This document shows positions 12,098-23,500 of a stretch of DNA of 64,000 nucleotides, piece after piece; position 1 is the stretch's first letter; every line of letters begins with the position of its first letter. Under the pieces are notes generated by a model, which saw nothing but the letters and a program-made list of their open reading frames with translations, was not told the DNA's origin and did no database searches. A program made the position numbers and the translations under genes. Origin of the DNA: Atopsyche davidsoni (taxonomy: Eukaryota; Arthropoda; Insecta; Trichoptera; Hydrobiosidae); assembly GCA_022113835.1 (NCBI GenBank), contig JAILWY010000006.1, positions 4,340,001 to 4,404,000 of the forward strand, given 5' to 3'.

Positions 12098-13123
12098 ATG
12101 TCTGCATTCGTACCGAATTTTGAACATATGCGCCATGCATTGCTTTTCATGGAAAAAAGTGTCCGAGAGCCACCGTGCGCTTGTGGAAGTTTATGGCAAT
12201 CATGCTTTAACACTTCGAACATGTGAAACGTGGTTTCGACAATTCAGAAATGGAGATTTCGACCTGAACGACGTCGCATGCTCCGGAAAGCGAAAATCGT
12301 TTGATGACGTCGAATTGCAAGCGTATTGGATGAAGACGATACGCAAACGCAACGACAGCTTGCAGAAGCGCTGGGAGTTCAACAGCAAGCAATCTCCAAA
12401 CGTCTGCGAGCCATGGGAAAAATTCAGAAGTGCGGAAAGTGGGTGTCGCATGAACTGACCGAGAGACAAATGGAAAATCGAAAAGTGACATGTGAAATGC
12501 TGCTTCAACGATACAAAAGAAAGTCTTTTCTGCATCGTATTGTTCCTGGCGATGAAAAATGGATTTTTTTAGAGAACCCTAACCGCAAAAAATCGTGGGT
12601 AAGTCCAGGTGAAGCATCGACATCGACGGCACGGCCAAATCGTTTCAGTCGGAAGGCCATGCTGTGTGTGTGGTGGGACCACACCGGTGTTATCTACTTT
12701 GAACTGCTGAAACCTGGTGAAACTGCGAACGCCGTTCGCTACGAACAACAAATCAAAGATTTGAGCCGAGCAATTGCGGAAAACCGACCAGAATATAAAG
12801 AAAGACAGAAGCAGGTGATTTTGCTCCATGACAATGCACCATCGCATAAGTCGAAACACGTTCGCGACACGCTGGAACAACTCCAGTGGGAAATGCTTGA
12901 TCATGCGGCTTACTCACCAGACTTGGCCCCATCGGACTACTACCTCTTTGCTTCGCTGGGCCACGCACTTTCTGAGCAGCGCTTCGATTCTTATGAAAAT
13001 TTTCGAAATTGGCTCACCGAGTGGTTCACCACCAAAGACAGTCAATTCTATTGGCGTGGTATCCACAAATTACCGGAAAAGTGGAAAAAATATATAGAAA
13101 ACGATGGAAAATATTTTGAATAA
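12098..13123 (+). pseudogene. Mariner transposase, interrupted by two frameshifts
   Basis: The ATG at 12098 opens with MSAFVPNFEHMRHALLF, the usual mariner N-terminus. Between about 12147 and 12160 the homologous sequence moves to the frame that reads SESHRALVEVYG and the helix-turn-helix part up to about 12325. Near 12324-12328 it returns to the original frame (DEDDTQTQRQLAEALGV) and then stays open to TAA at 13123. The later segment holds GDEKW, LLHDNAPSH and YSPDLAPSDYYLF, giving the D,D34D catalytic triad with exactly 34 residues between the second and third Asp. It ends YFE, as is typical. The total span equals 342 codons, close to the usual ~345 residues. The N-terminal shifts should prevent a full-length protein from this copy, but the catalytic half is intact. 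Assignment to a mariner subfamily was not attempted. Confidence 0.95.
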
Positions 13124-13165
13124 AATATCTTTAACACTTCTCTTGCAATATTGTGTTTTATTTAC

Positions 13166-13199
13166 AAAAAAACCGGAAATTAATTACAAGTACACCTGG
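13166..13199 (-). repeat. Mariner right terminal inverted repeat
   Basis: This is the 34-bp partner of the left repeat, followed directly by the TA duplication. Read from the outside it begins CCAGGTGTACTTG. Confidence 0.95.
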
Positions 13200-13201
13200 T
13201 A

Positions 13202-14330
13202 ATGCTAGGCTTTCATGCGCGCACGTGTCATGTAGTCTGCATTACACGTTACAATATTGATGTTTGCATAAGCCCCGGTGCGGCCTGTGGGAATCAATTA
13301 AAATGCAGCCATAGGGTGCATACGAATGTGCTCCATGTGACCGCGGCCATTCAAACTAATGCGTGATTGTTACATAACGGAGGATTATGCTGTGTAAACA
13401 GGATACTAGTAAACTGATGATATTGCCCAGCTATAAAAAATATAGAAATTATTAGTTTATTAGAATTATTTTCGTATGCATAATATTTTATAAGGTGATA
13501 AAATTCTCTACCACTTGATATATTTTTATTTATATATACATATTCCATCTACAATATTTTCGTATGGATGAAAAATGCAAATCTCATACAAATTTCAAAA
13601 TGCACTATTCTACTGGTGATTTTATCAATTATGTCATAACTGTTTATTGAATTAAACATTTTTACACAAATTTAACAAAATGCAACCCAAGATATTTTAA
13701 ATGGTAGAATGAGTATATGATAAAAAATTAATTTAATTTAAATAATTGTTTAATTTTTCTTAATTTACAAAATGGTTTACATGGCAAATCCAGTCAGTAT
13801 TTGCAGTCGTCTTGTACGCCAGCACGCACGAGGAAGACTCACAATGCCCGGTATCATCAGCCCGTCATCTGGCAACTGCCGACCTGATATTCCCACAGAG
13901 ATGCTGCGAGGCTGCAGTGCATCGCGGACATACTCATTACACCCCGCGCAGGTAAGCAGGACAGGTGAGTTATGATGTGAGGAATGGTCCGCGCCGTTGA
14001 CCCTCCGATATTAATAGAATATTATAATTTCATTTAAGATGCCACAGTGATTTATGGCATCATTGAAATATGTGAGTATGCATTAAATATAATTCTGGTT
14101 TAAAAATTTTTTTTAATAAAAAATATTTAATTATCTATTTTTTGCTTTTTTGTGATTATCGCAACAAGTGAGTCCAAATCTAATTCGCAAAACTCTCACA
14201 GAGTATACAAGTACTCATTCAAAACAACCATGCAGAGGCATTAGCGTCACACAATACAAGGCAATCGCAATAATCTTTGTCCTCCGCACATTAAATGCGA
14301 CACATTGCGGTAACGACTTTTGAAATTGTT
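13202..14330. other. Non-coding stretch with two moderately GC-rich patches
   Basis: Patches lie at 13205-13400 and 13790-13985. The second contains an open frame followed by CGCAG|GTAAGC, a donor-like site at about 13950, but no acceptor, start or domain supports an exon. The rest is A/T-rich. Confidence 0.4.
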
Positions 14331-14406
14331 TGAAACGGCTCCCGTTTCCCGTAACGGGCCGTCCTTCCACGCACTCCGTTACAGCGAGCCGTTTCATTTG
14401 AATTTT
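14331..14406. repeat. Perfect 11-bp inverted repeat with an inner palindrome (hairpin)
   Basis: TGAAACGGCTC (14331-14341) pairs perfectly with GAGCCGTTTCA (14396-14406). The loop contains CCCGTAACGGG (14348-14358), itself a perfect palindrome. It could form a branched hairpin in RNA or a cruciform in DNA. No known RNA family is recognised. Confidence 0.6.
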
Positions 14407-15625
14407 AATCACATTAGTGTATGAGGCGATGCTATCTGGATGCACTTATGGTAAAACTTTTTGGTAATTTCGCACCGTTTTGGGATTAGTCATAATTGAA
14501 TTGGAAATATATTGAAATCTGTGTAATATCACTGAGGAGGAAAACAAATCGCTCTGCCCTGCATCAAAGGGTTGATTTCAGAGTTGCTCTGAGGCAAAGC
14601 TTTTTTATAAGACCCCGGGTTGCTCAAAATTAAACGCAAACTTCTTAAAAATGAAGCTCCGATGAAGTTCCGACTGTAGAATGACATTATTACATATTTT
14701 TTTTCAATTATTTTTTTTTTAATGTCATTATCTATGTAAAATTATGTATTAAGCTTCTTAGTGATAATTTTTAGACTGGATCAATTAACCCATACATTAA
14801 AAATACGCTAAATATATAAATAAATTTAAATGGCGTAAGTCATGCGCTGATATTTTTTTTATTTTTTAAAGCATGTTTTTTTATTTACAAAGTCGTTTTG
14901 AGATATCATAAGTGAAAAGGCAGATATAGTAAAAAAAAATCTAAACCTAAAGAAAATCAAAAGAAAAATCTTCCTTATTTGTTCAGGTATCTGGAGATCA
15001 GAAATAAGCTGAGGTTCCTCGGCGCGAGGGGCCGCAGCTTCTTATCTCGATGTGTGCTCGGTAGATTAGGTGACGTTCTATTGAATACGAGGACAGGTTC
15101 GGGAGCAATTCCGCTTCGAGGAAATCGGAGCATTTCCATTTGGATGGCCGCGTGAAGGAGAATTGAACCTTTGAAAGCTTGCCAAGTGATACAAAGGTGA
15201 GCTTTGGTTTTGTTTACCCTCCTAGGGGTTGAACATATATTTTTTTAAACGAATCAAGATATTTGTGTTCTTAAATTTTTTCTTCAATATTTAAAAAAAA
15301 TAACAAATATGTTTTTTTACACATAAATTACATTCGATTAAAAAAATATGAAAAGCACGAGAAAAAATTATTTCTTATTTAAGAAATAAGATATTTAATT
15401 ATTTAAATGTCTCTTTTTATTGTGTTATCGATCTAAAGGTTTTCAAAGTATTTAAGTGAAACTTTTGCAAAAATACTAGCAAATGCTCATTTTTATATAG
15501 CTCATCAATTGCATAATTGTACCTACTGCTCAAACAATATATTAGTAATTTATTACTATAACTACATTAAGTATTTCAAAGGTGTATTTTTTTTATTGGA
15601 TAAAAATACTGGATTTTTATCACAA

Positions 15626-15628
<3 letters not shown>
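14407..15628. other. AT-rich intergenic sequence
   Basis: No gene is recognised. A GC-richer patch lies at about 15010-15180. No repeat structure was noted. Confidence 0.5.

Positions 15629-15713
<85 letters not shown>
15629..15713. repeat. (TA)n microsatellite
   Basis: This is about 84 bp of uninterrupted TA dinucleotides, followed by a degenerate continuation to 15730. Confidence 0.95.
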
Positions 15714-15715
<2 letters not shown>

Positions 15716-16077
15716 TAAATATATATATTAAGAATCCTGTTATCATCAAGAGAGAAAGAAAATGAACGTCAGCTTTTATAGTAAATATCATATTATTTTA
15801 GTAAAATTGTTGAAGTATTATTAAATCTGAAGTAATAAATATGTATGTTAATGATGATATATAAGAAATGAAAATATAAAAGGTCTGTTATTTATTTTGT
15901 TCTCAAAAAAAATCCTCTTTTGCGTAATTTAAATCTGACCTTCGTTCAAAAATATAATATTTGTAATATAATAAACATGAATCTCAGTGATGACAGAAAT
16001 GATCATAAATATATTGAAATATTTTTTTTTTAATAAAATACTTGAGTGATTTTTCACGTGTTAATAAGAAATTATTC

Positions 16078-16120
16078 GTGACCGGTTTCGCCAACCTTTC
16101 ACGTTTGCATGATCAAACAG
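16078..16120 (-). ncRNA. Hammerhead-like motif, family A (copy A2, left arm)
   Basis: Read on the minus strand: TTGATCA core, then stem II GCAAAC against GTTGGC with one mismatch, GAAA, ACCGGT and triplet GTC. Core position 8 is C rather than the family A, so activity is doubtful. Confidence 0.35.
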
Positions 16121-16138
16121 ACTGCTCAAAAAACTCTA

Positions 16139-16178
16139 TTTGATAATGCCAACGTGAAAGGTTGGCGAAATCGGTCAC
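16139..16178 (+). ncRNA. Hammerhead-like motif, family A (copy A2, right arm)
   Basis: Plus strand: TTGATAA core, extra T, perfect 6-bp stem II GCCAAC/GTTGGC with loop GTGAAAG, GAAA, then ATCGGT with triplet GTC followed by ACAAAT. The helix III C-G pair is replaced by a T-G wobble. Confidence 0.42.
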
Positions 16179-16324
16179 AAATAAAAATCGAACACGTGGA
16201 AAATCACTCAAGTATTTTATTCAAAAAAATATACTAAAATGGAATTCCACCAAGTACTCTGTCAAAAATATTAAATTTCTAAATATATTGCAGTTGAAAT
16301 TCGCGCAAATTAGGTAGTACGGCA

Positions 16325-16545
16325 GCCTCGCAGCTGATCCGGGGGCTGTTTTCAGTTTTCGAGTCCTCCGAGTGCGGCACGTCAATACTGGCAGTGACTC
16401 GCGGCCCTCTCGCTCGCGCGCCGGCCCGGGCGTCCCTCTCGGGCGGGCGGAGGGTTCGGACCTCGGCTGCATACAAATAAGCATCTTCGATTTTCAGCCC
16501 CGGCCTCCAGCCAGATGCCGAGCGCCTGCCCCGCCACGGGGAGCG
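16325..16545. other. CpG-rich island
   Basis: This is an abrupt GC-rich block directly right of copy A2. Overlapping frames on both strands are open only because of the composition. No splice structure or domain was recognised. It may be regulatory. Confidence 0.4.
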
Positions 16546-18699
16546 ACTTTTTATTATAATTATTTACGCCTATTCAATGTTGATATTTATAACAAATTCA
16601 ATGCAAAAATATATTTATCTTTAGAAAATATTATAATTGTTTTCACAACAAAATCCACGATTCCTAAGTATGATTAATGATTTACGGTTTTCTAAGATTT
16701 TTATATTAAATATATTATTGTTAATATATATTAAGAGAAGTTATTAAAGGAATTGGAGACATGTAACTTTTTTGTTGCAGAACATGATTTTATTTTACAA
16801 TAATCATGTGCCGGTGTCAGCGAAAAATTACTGTTCGACAAACACGTTAAGTCAATATGTTATAACAAAACCCTAAAAATAATTTTAAAATTATATATGA
16901 GAGTAAAGTTTTTAGCAGAATTTTAAATATCATTTTTACAAGACAAAACTGTTATTGAGTACACTCTAGATATTTTACTTTCTTAAAAACAAAACAAGCA
17001 TTCAAAATCTATCTTATAGTGCCAGAATGAATTGTTATTTTAGATTTTGTATATTTTTTGATATGAAATACTACAAAAATCTGTGATCTTTTTCGTGTGT
17101 TAGAATTAAACATACTCCTTTTTTTTTTAATGATTAAATTGGTTTATTTGATATTTTTAAAGTACCTTGTGCGACTATTTTATTGCATTAAAAATATGTA
17201 TAAAACCTGCTTATATTATTTTATACGCGTAAGTACATAAAAATATATTCTTGGTTTTACATACACATAACTCCTCGCATGTTTCCCTGGTCGTGTCCAC
17301 AACATAACGCATGTCTGACGACACGCACGCCTCTGGAATATTATATCCTTTTTTCAAGCCACATTATCTACACCTCTGTTTTTTTAGAAAATGTATTTTA
17401 CAACTTACAAAAAAAAAAAAATTACACTTCCGTTAATATAAAAAATTACATTTAAATGTGAAAGTGGCAATAAGAGCTAGAAACAAATTTAAATTTAAAA
17501 AAGCACTAACCCTAATCATAAAAGTAATAAGATAATCTTCAAAAAACAACCAGAAAATAAATCAAATAGTTTCAGTGAATATTATATTAAATCTTATACA
17601 TACATTTACAAGAATTCCTTTTAAGTGTGAAGAAAAACATTTAAAAGTGCTCTTCATTCGTCTCTCTTTTTAACATAGATATATTTACAATAGGGAGACA
17701 CCCAAGTCCAGAAAAACAGAACAGAAACTTTATAATTTATGTAACTCTCTAAGAATGTAGATTGAAGGCGGAAGAGCCACAAGCTAGCGACTCAAAGCGG
17801 TTGCAGGCTATTGCGGTTGTGTCCAGTTTTTCTGGGCTAACGAGAGTTATTTTTAAAATGTGTTCATTTTTAGGAGAATCATGAAACAATTTTTTTTTAC
17901 AATATCTTAATAATTCATCAAAAAATTAACCTAACCCCTATAGTCGCTCATTAAATGCACTAACTGCTGATTTTTTAAAAAATGTTTATATTATACAACG
18001 GCTTTTGTGAAAGCAGTCATAGTCTCTCGCTTTGAGCAATGCAACGAATTTCGATACACCACATTTAAATCATAACAATCATCAATCATGTTTGGATGAA
18101 GACCTCCCCATAGAATATGTACACTAATCTGTCCGCAATTGATATAAGAGGCGTATTTAAATCAGCGGTGTGGAACAAAGCCTTCGCACAGGTAGTAATC
18201 GATACACACAAAACGAGCAAAATGCAGTCCCGGGAAGGTTAATAGTGGCCGGAGTCGCCATTACACGGGCGTGCTCGGTCGTCGAGATACAGAAGTATGA
18301 CAGGCGTTTATTAATATGGTAATTTTATAGCACCTTTATTGGATACAATTCCAATTCAATTACTCTGCATGTGGAATTGCTTTGTATTTATTTGTTTATG
18401 CTTTCAATTGCATATTTACCGATTACCAATCCAGAAAATGCATACGGCTTGTATAAATCTCTTCTAGTGGCATTTAATTTTTAGCCCTATGATGAATGTC
18501 ATATTGCAAAGCATATGCATTCTGTTGTACATCATTAAAAAAAATAAAAAATATGCAATCGTAAACGATTAGCAATACTTTTATATATAATGTGTGTTTT
18601 ATAAAATCTTTATTTAAAATTTGCTGCGAGAATATATAGGTATAATCACGAAGCGGCTGTACTCTACACTTTAATATTAAATGTGTAGGAATAGACACA
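16546..18699. other. AT-rich intergenic sequence
   Basis: No gene is recognised. A 10-bp inverted pair (CCAGAAAAAC near 17709 and GTTTTTCTGG near 17826) flanks a GC-richer patch at 17760-17850. Another patch lies at 18140-18310. Confidence 0.5.
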
Positions 18700-18880
18700 A
18701 CAGTGTGACGTCAGGGGTCGGGAGTCGGTGGTGCGGCGGGACTGTGAACGCCCGCATTAAGGAGCCACCGGCCTTGCAGATCGATCCCATCTCCGACTTC
18801 AGGAGCCTCATAAACAATGCGCCTCCAGGCAGGGCAGCTCCCGAAAAACATCTGATCGCCTGAAGCCTTTAGCGCGCCCA
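18700..18880. other. Isolated GC-rich block, possible conserved non-coding element
   Basis: The block begins with TGACGTCA, a perfect CRE/ATF-type palindrome (about 18706-18713), and contains CCTCATAAACAATG. A short plus frame crosses it but shows no exon features. A regulatory role is inferred from composition and the CRE only. Confidence 0.35.
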
Positions 18881-20399
18881 AACTTGTAAAAGCAACGAGA
18901 AAAACTTACATTCCACACATTCAACGAGAAAACAACTTGAGCATTTATTACGAGATAAATATAAATTATTCATTTTAGCCGTTTATAGAGCAAGACATGA
19001 CAATGCCATAGCATAAAATTTTGTGAATATTATATCTTGCAAAAATTAACTCCTCGACCAAAACACAAACGAAGATGAAATGAACGAGTAAACAAATACT
19101 TTCAGAAGAGGCAGAGAGAAGTATGGTAAATGTAACATATCTGACGCCTATGTGCCATGGTTATATCTAGATAAATCACAAAAAAAACTTTCTCAAATAA
19201 GGTAAGAGTTGAGATTAAAATCTTAAGTTTTTGTATCGTTAGTTGCTATTATGTATAGATCACGTCCATTCAATACGCATTGCATTATATTCGGATATTT
19301 GATATTCACTTGTAACGTCAACGGGTATCTAAAATTCACTCACTCGCCCGTAAAAAGCTGCAATTGTACTATTCGCGTATTCACGCAATAAAATAAACGC
19401 TAAGATAAAGTGGATTTCTTGCTGAAGTTCTCCTGCGATATCAATACTCAATAAACATCGCACGTCCCGCCCGCTGTACCGACTCAACTTTTTCCACCTT
19501 CGCGATCCTGTCCTCCGGGGACTTGTAAATTTAAAAACATCAATTGGCCTAACTTATTTTGAATAAGGCCCCCCTTTTTTTCAAGAAGAACAGGGGTGAT
19601 TGACAAATTGATCTAATTTTTTACTCCAATAATGTGTGACGCTGAGTATTAGATCGCACGAATAAGTATATTATATTCATTTATTTTAACTATGTGAGTA
19701 TTTTTTTACAAAACAGCAAATTATTAAAATTTATCGTGTTTTCAGTTATTTTAAATTTAATGAATAAAAATTAATCATTGTATAATATTTCTAAAATAAA
19801 ATTTATTTTCATCGTAGAGAAGTGTAGTATATCTAGACATAATGTGATGTTGATATTTAGAATTATTGTGGACCGCTGTTAGTACAATACTGCATATAAT
19901 AAATAAATAGTTATTTTTATGAAGTTATAGCAATTAACTATCTTGACATAAATTATATTGCCATACAAGCAAGATTGGATCTAGAATAGTTTGATGGGAA
20001 AGTTGCGCAGTTATTACTACTCCGACTATTGGACTCCGTCGTAGAAAAAATAAATGTTATTATACCTACTATTACAATAAAATTTAATGAGTAATATGTG
20101 GAAATGTTTTCGTCTTAAAACCATATTTCTATTAACAAGAACTATAAAACCATATTAATAATACGTTTGTATGAATAACACCATTTTTTTCAAGCAAGAC
20201 AATTTTTAATGGACACGATGTACAGGCTATAAAAATGCTACTCCTTATATCTATGAACAGTTTCCGTGAAAAACGAAGGTTGTCTCAAATGACAATTAAA
20301 AACAGATGAGATCTCATCTCACGCATACTGCCCGATCGAGAACAAAACTTTTTTTCATATTAATTAGTGTTCATTCGACGTACTAAAAAGGCTAAGTTA
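18881..20399. other. AT-rich intergenic sequence
   Basis: Nothing recognised. A GC-richer patch lies at about 19440-19530. Confidence 0.5.
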
Positions 20400-20580
20400 A
20401 TAAATCCAACACGCCTTACGCACCCACGAGAATGCGGGCAAAACAGGCGACGGAGTGAGGAGCGGCTGGAATAGGGCATGCGGAGCAGAATAGGACCTTT
20501 CAGAGGCTAACGGTGGGGCTCGACCTGGCTGCTGCTGCACTACACCCTGCCATAGTAATATAACCAACTGTGGCAAATAA
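20400..20580 (-). other. GC-rich block with exon-like minus-strand frame
   Basis: On the minus strand a GGCAG acceptor-like site near 20548 is followed by an open frame reading VVQQQPGRAPPLASERSYSA and ending near a GTGC|GTAAGG donor-like site at about 20420. No homologous domain is recognised and the pyrimidine tract before the AG is poor. It could be an exon of the minus-strand gene system or simply a GC island. Confidence 0.2.
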
Positions 20581-23500
20581 ATATTTGATTTTAAAAAAAT
20601 CCAAAAATCTATTACCGGAATTCGCCAATCAGAATCCAAAATCAGCCAAATGTATTTATATTTATAGTAAAATATATATTTTAAAATATTCTCTTTACTG
20701 CGATTGACTTTTATTTTATTCAAGTTTTGTCCTATTTTTAGTAAATTTTATTAACTTACTGTTTCATCAAATAATATTGGTAAGTTTATATAACGTGTGA
20801 TTTAAATAAATTTGCTTGATAATGGGGATAAGAATCAATATTTATTTTCAAGTTTTTATTTGGTAAATTTACGAATTCAAAATGTAAAAGTATTGATAAA
20901 TTGAAACTATACTCTTAAAAGGCCAAAAAGAAAGGAAAATAAAATATTTTTTTTATATGAATATTTGTAAACAGAAATTAAAGTATTTTCACTGAAAATT
21001 TACGATACTAAATTATAGAAAATATCCATGGTCAATAGTATTAAATTAAATATTTTTATTTAATTGAATATCCAACTCTCTTGCGGTGACAATAGTAGTA
21101 TTGTTGATTTGGCGCGGTAGGTACTGCATTACAAGAAAGAATTTTAATTTATATGTAATTATTTATTTAGCACGTTATTAAAGTACTTCGAGTTAGAAAG
21201 ATGTCAAGACATTTGCAGCGATATGTTCGTTAACGCTTCCCAACAATCAACTCGAACGAGAGGAAATTGCAATTAGATACGAGCCCGTCACGGCCAGGCA
21301 CTGGATCGAGTTTGTACGTGATGTAACTTTATCATAAGTCAGTATTTGTATTTAAAAACTAAATATTTTCGATGAAATCTTTATACGGCTTCAAATAAAA
21401 TATTTATGCAATGCACACAACTGCACAATTTCAAATTAATAAAAAAAAATTATATTCATCTACGATGATCTGCAACAATGCAAGTTTCATATTGATCAAA
21501 CATTTCACGATTATCCAAACTTAAAAATGTATCTTTTATTTACGATAATACGATTCTATGATATTAAAATGTTTACCATTTCTTTAATCCATTGATTTAA
21601 TTCTCTACGCATCATTAAACTCAAAATCGATTCGCAGCAATATGTTTTTTTCTCAAACATTAGTTCAGGGGTAGATCTGTCACTCTGAGAAGGCAATAAA
21701 TAAATACATCCCTTAGGAATATCCGGGGGGAGCAGTAAAACACCCTCACACCGGAGTTAGGCCAAACATATCATTGTGGACGTGACTTATGGAGGGACTG
21801 TCGAAATATTGATCCATCGATTGTATTGTGACAAGAAGGGTAAAAATAATCTAAATAAAAACCAAAACACGTTTCTAGACAAGTGCTGGTATTTCATCAA
21901 TCTGAAATATAGCTCAAATTCAATATTTATTAAGTTTTTTTCAATGGATCAATTAAGACCTGGTATTTGTCCAAATAGAGGTGATAAAAACCTCACACCT
22001 GTTGATGAAAATACCGGCAGCTCCAAGTCTCTCGTCTCCCGTCCATCATCAGCGGAGTTCCCACAGATAATTGGGGCAAATAAATCATCAGGGTGCGTGC
22101 CAGCGCCGTCCGGAAATACCGCCGCAGCTCGCGGCACGTGTGGGGAGCTCTAATTAAAAGCGAGGACTTGCATATTAATTTTAAGATTCTACCAAAGACC
22201 TGCCAACACCACGTACAGAAATCATTTTTTGCCATTTTTAACTTTTGGTTTTGGGTAATTGTTTGAAATTCATAGCATTGAATAGAAATGTCTCTAAATC
22301 TTTCAACTCTACTGCGACATTGGTTTTAAATGTCTATACTTTTTAAAATGTTTTAACTTATTTAGAATATTTACGAAATTCTTTATAAAAACATACATTG
22401 CTTATAAACGTAAGTTTAAATGATATATTTTTATTTTATTTTTATTTAAGTGTAATTTTTTAAAATATATATTTAATTTAAAAAGTCAATCACACCTTTC
22501 AATACCTCTGATGTTCCAAAGTCAGTGAGCGTCCATCACTATGAGCGATGAAAAATATTATACACGTTACTATTTTTTTTAAATAATTTTATTGCGTAGT
22601 ATTTCACCAACGATGAAATTCTCCTGACAAGTAAAAATTCTTCTTCTTCTCGTCTATATTTATAGAGGATCCCCCGTCTAGGGTACTTTTCTTTAATTAG
22701 ACAGGCCTTTCCGGAGCCGCCAATGGTGTTGCCAGATACAGGGAAACTGTCTCACTAAACTAACATTAGCTTAGGGAATATTTGCTCTCCGAGATTATTT
22801 GCGTGGGATATTTGACAGCTACATCGAGCAACAAAACACCAATATATTAAAATATCCTGTGGTTTCATACATATAGCGTTTTCTGCCCTGCTTATTTTGA
22901 ATTACTTTCAAAATAAAATGTAGAAACATCAAAACGAAAGTTTTACTTTTATAGGCAAAGCCTCTCGCAAAAAAACCCGTATAAAAATAATCATATTACA
23001 AATGCATTTCATGCATCGCGTGGACGGTATGAAGTATTTTTGATTGCTTATTTGCACACGTCAGATGAATGCGGCGAGCACGGTGCGCAAGATTAATGAC
23101 AGAAATGTCTCAATACAAAAAGCGTCTCGCGTGTTTTTGGGGGGAGAGTGACATCTCCAGTTTTTTAATCTCCTTATGTGATATGTGGTCGACCATCGGT
23201 TGTCCGAGCGCCTAATTACAGGACATCAAAACGCAATATGTTCGCAGGAAGCGAGCGAATAGGGGAATACGCGCAGCTCAAGTAACGAACAAAAAATTAT
23301 AATTAAACATTTCAATAAATATAAAATTTCGTTTCGACATATCAATTTCACAAATATATTTACATTATTCATAAAATATTTTAAAGAAAATAAATATTTA
23401 ATTAAATATGACTTCTCAAATATTAAGATACATTTAAATGTCACATGTATATCAGCGTAATTAAGCACAACAGAAAAAAAAATCATTTTTGATTTGTATA

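Larger units (their letters stand above)
11925..13201 (+). mobile_element. Mariner transposon with TA target duplication
   Basis: The element runs from 11927 to 13199 (1,273 bp). Terminal inverted repeats of 34 bp lie at 11927-11960 and 13166-13199 and match at 32 of 34 positions. Both start CCAGGTGTAC. A TA dinucleotide flanks each end (11925-11926 and 13200-13201), as expected for the Tc1/mariner superfamily. Size, terminal repeats and the encoded D34D transposase all agree. The near-identical ends and otherwise open transposase frame suggest a fairly recent insertion. Confidence 0.97.
16006..16290. mobile_element. Family A foldback retroelement, copy A2, with 11-bp target duplication
   Basis: The insert (16017-16279) is flanked by the 11-bp direct repeat TAAATATATTG at 16006-16016 and 16280-16290. 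It contains two hammerhead-like arms in inverted orientation: minus strand 16078-16120 and plus strand 16139-16178. These are separated by about 18 bp and embedded in longer inverted arms carrying TACTTGAGTGATTTTTCACG. The right end is the family tail GGAATTCCACCAAGTACTC...GTCAAAAATATT. It is the fullest family A copy in the window. Confidence 0.8.

Noticed and set aside
15509..15791. Ile-Tyr frames on both strands
   Set aside because: Translations of the second (TA)n microsatellite.
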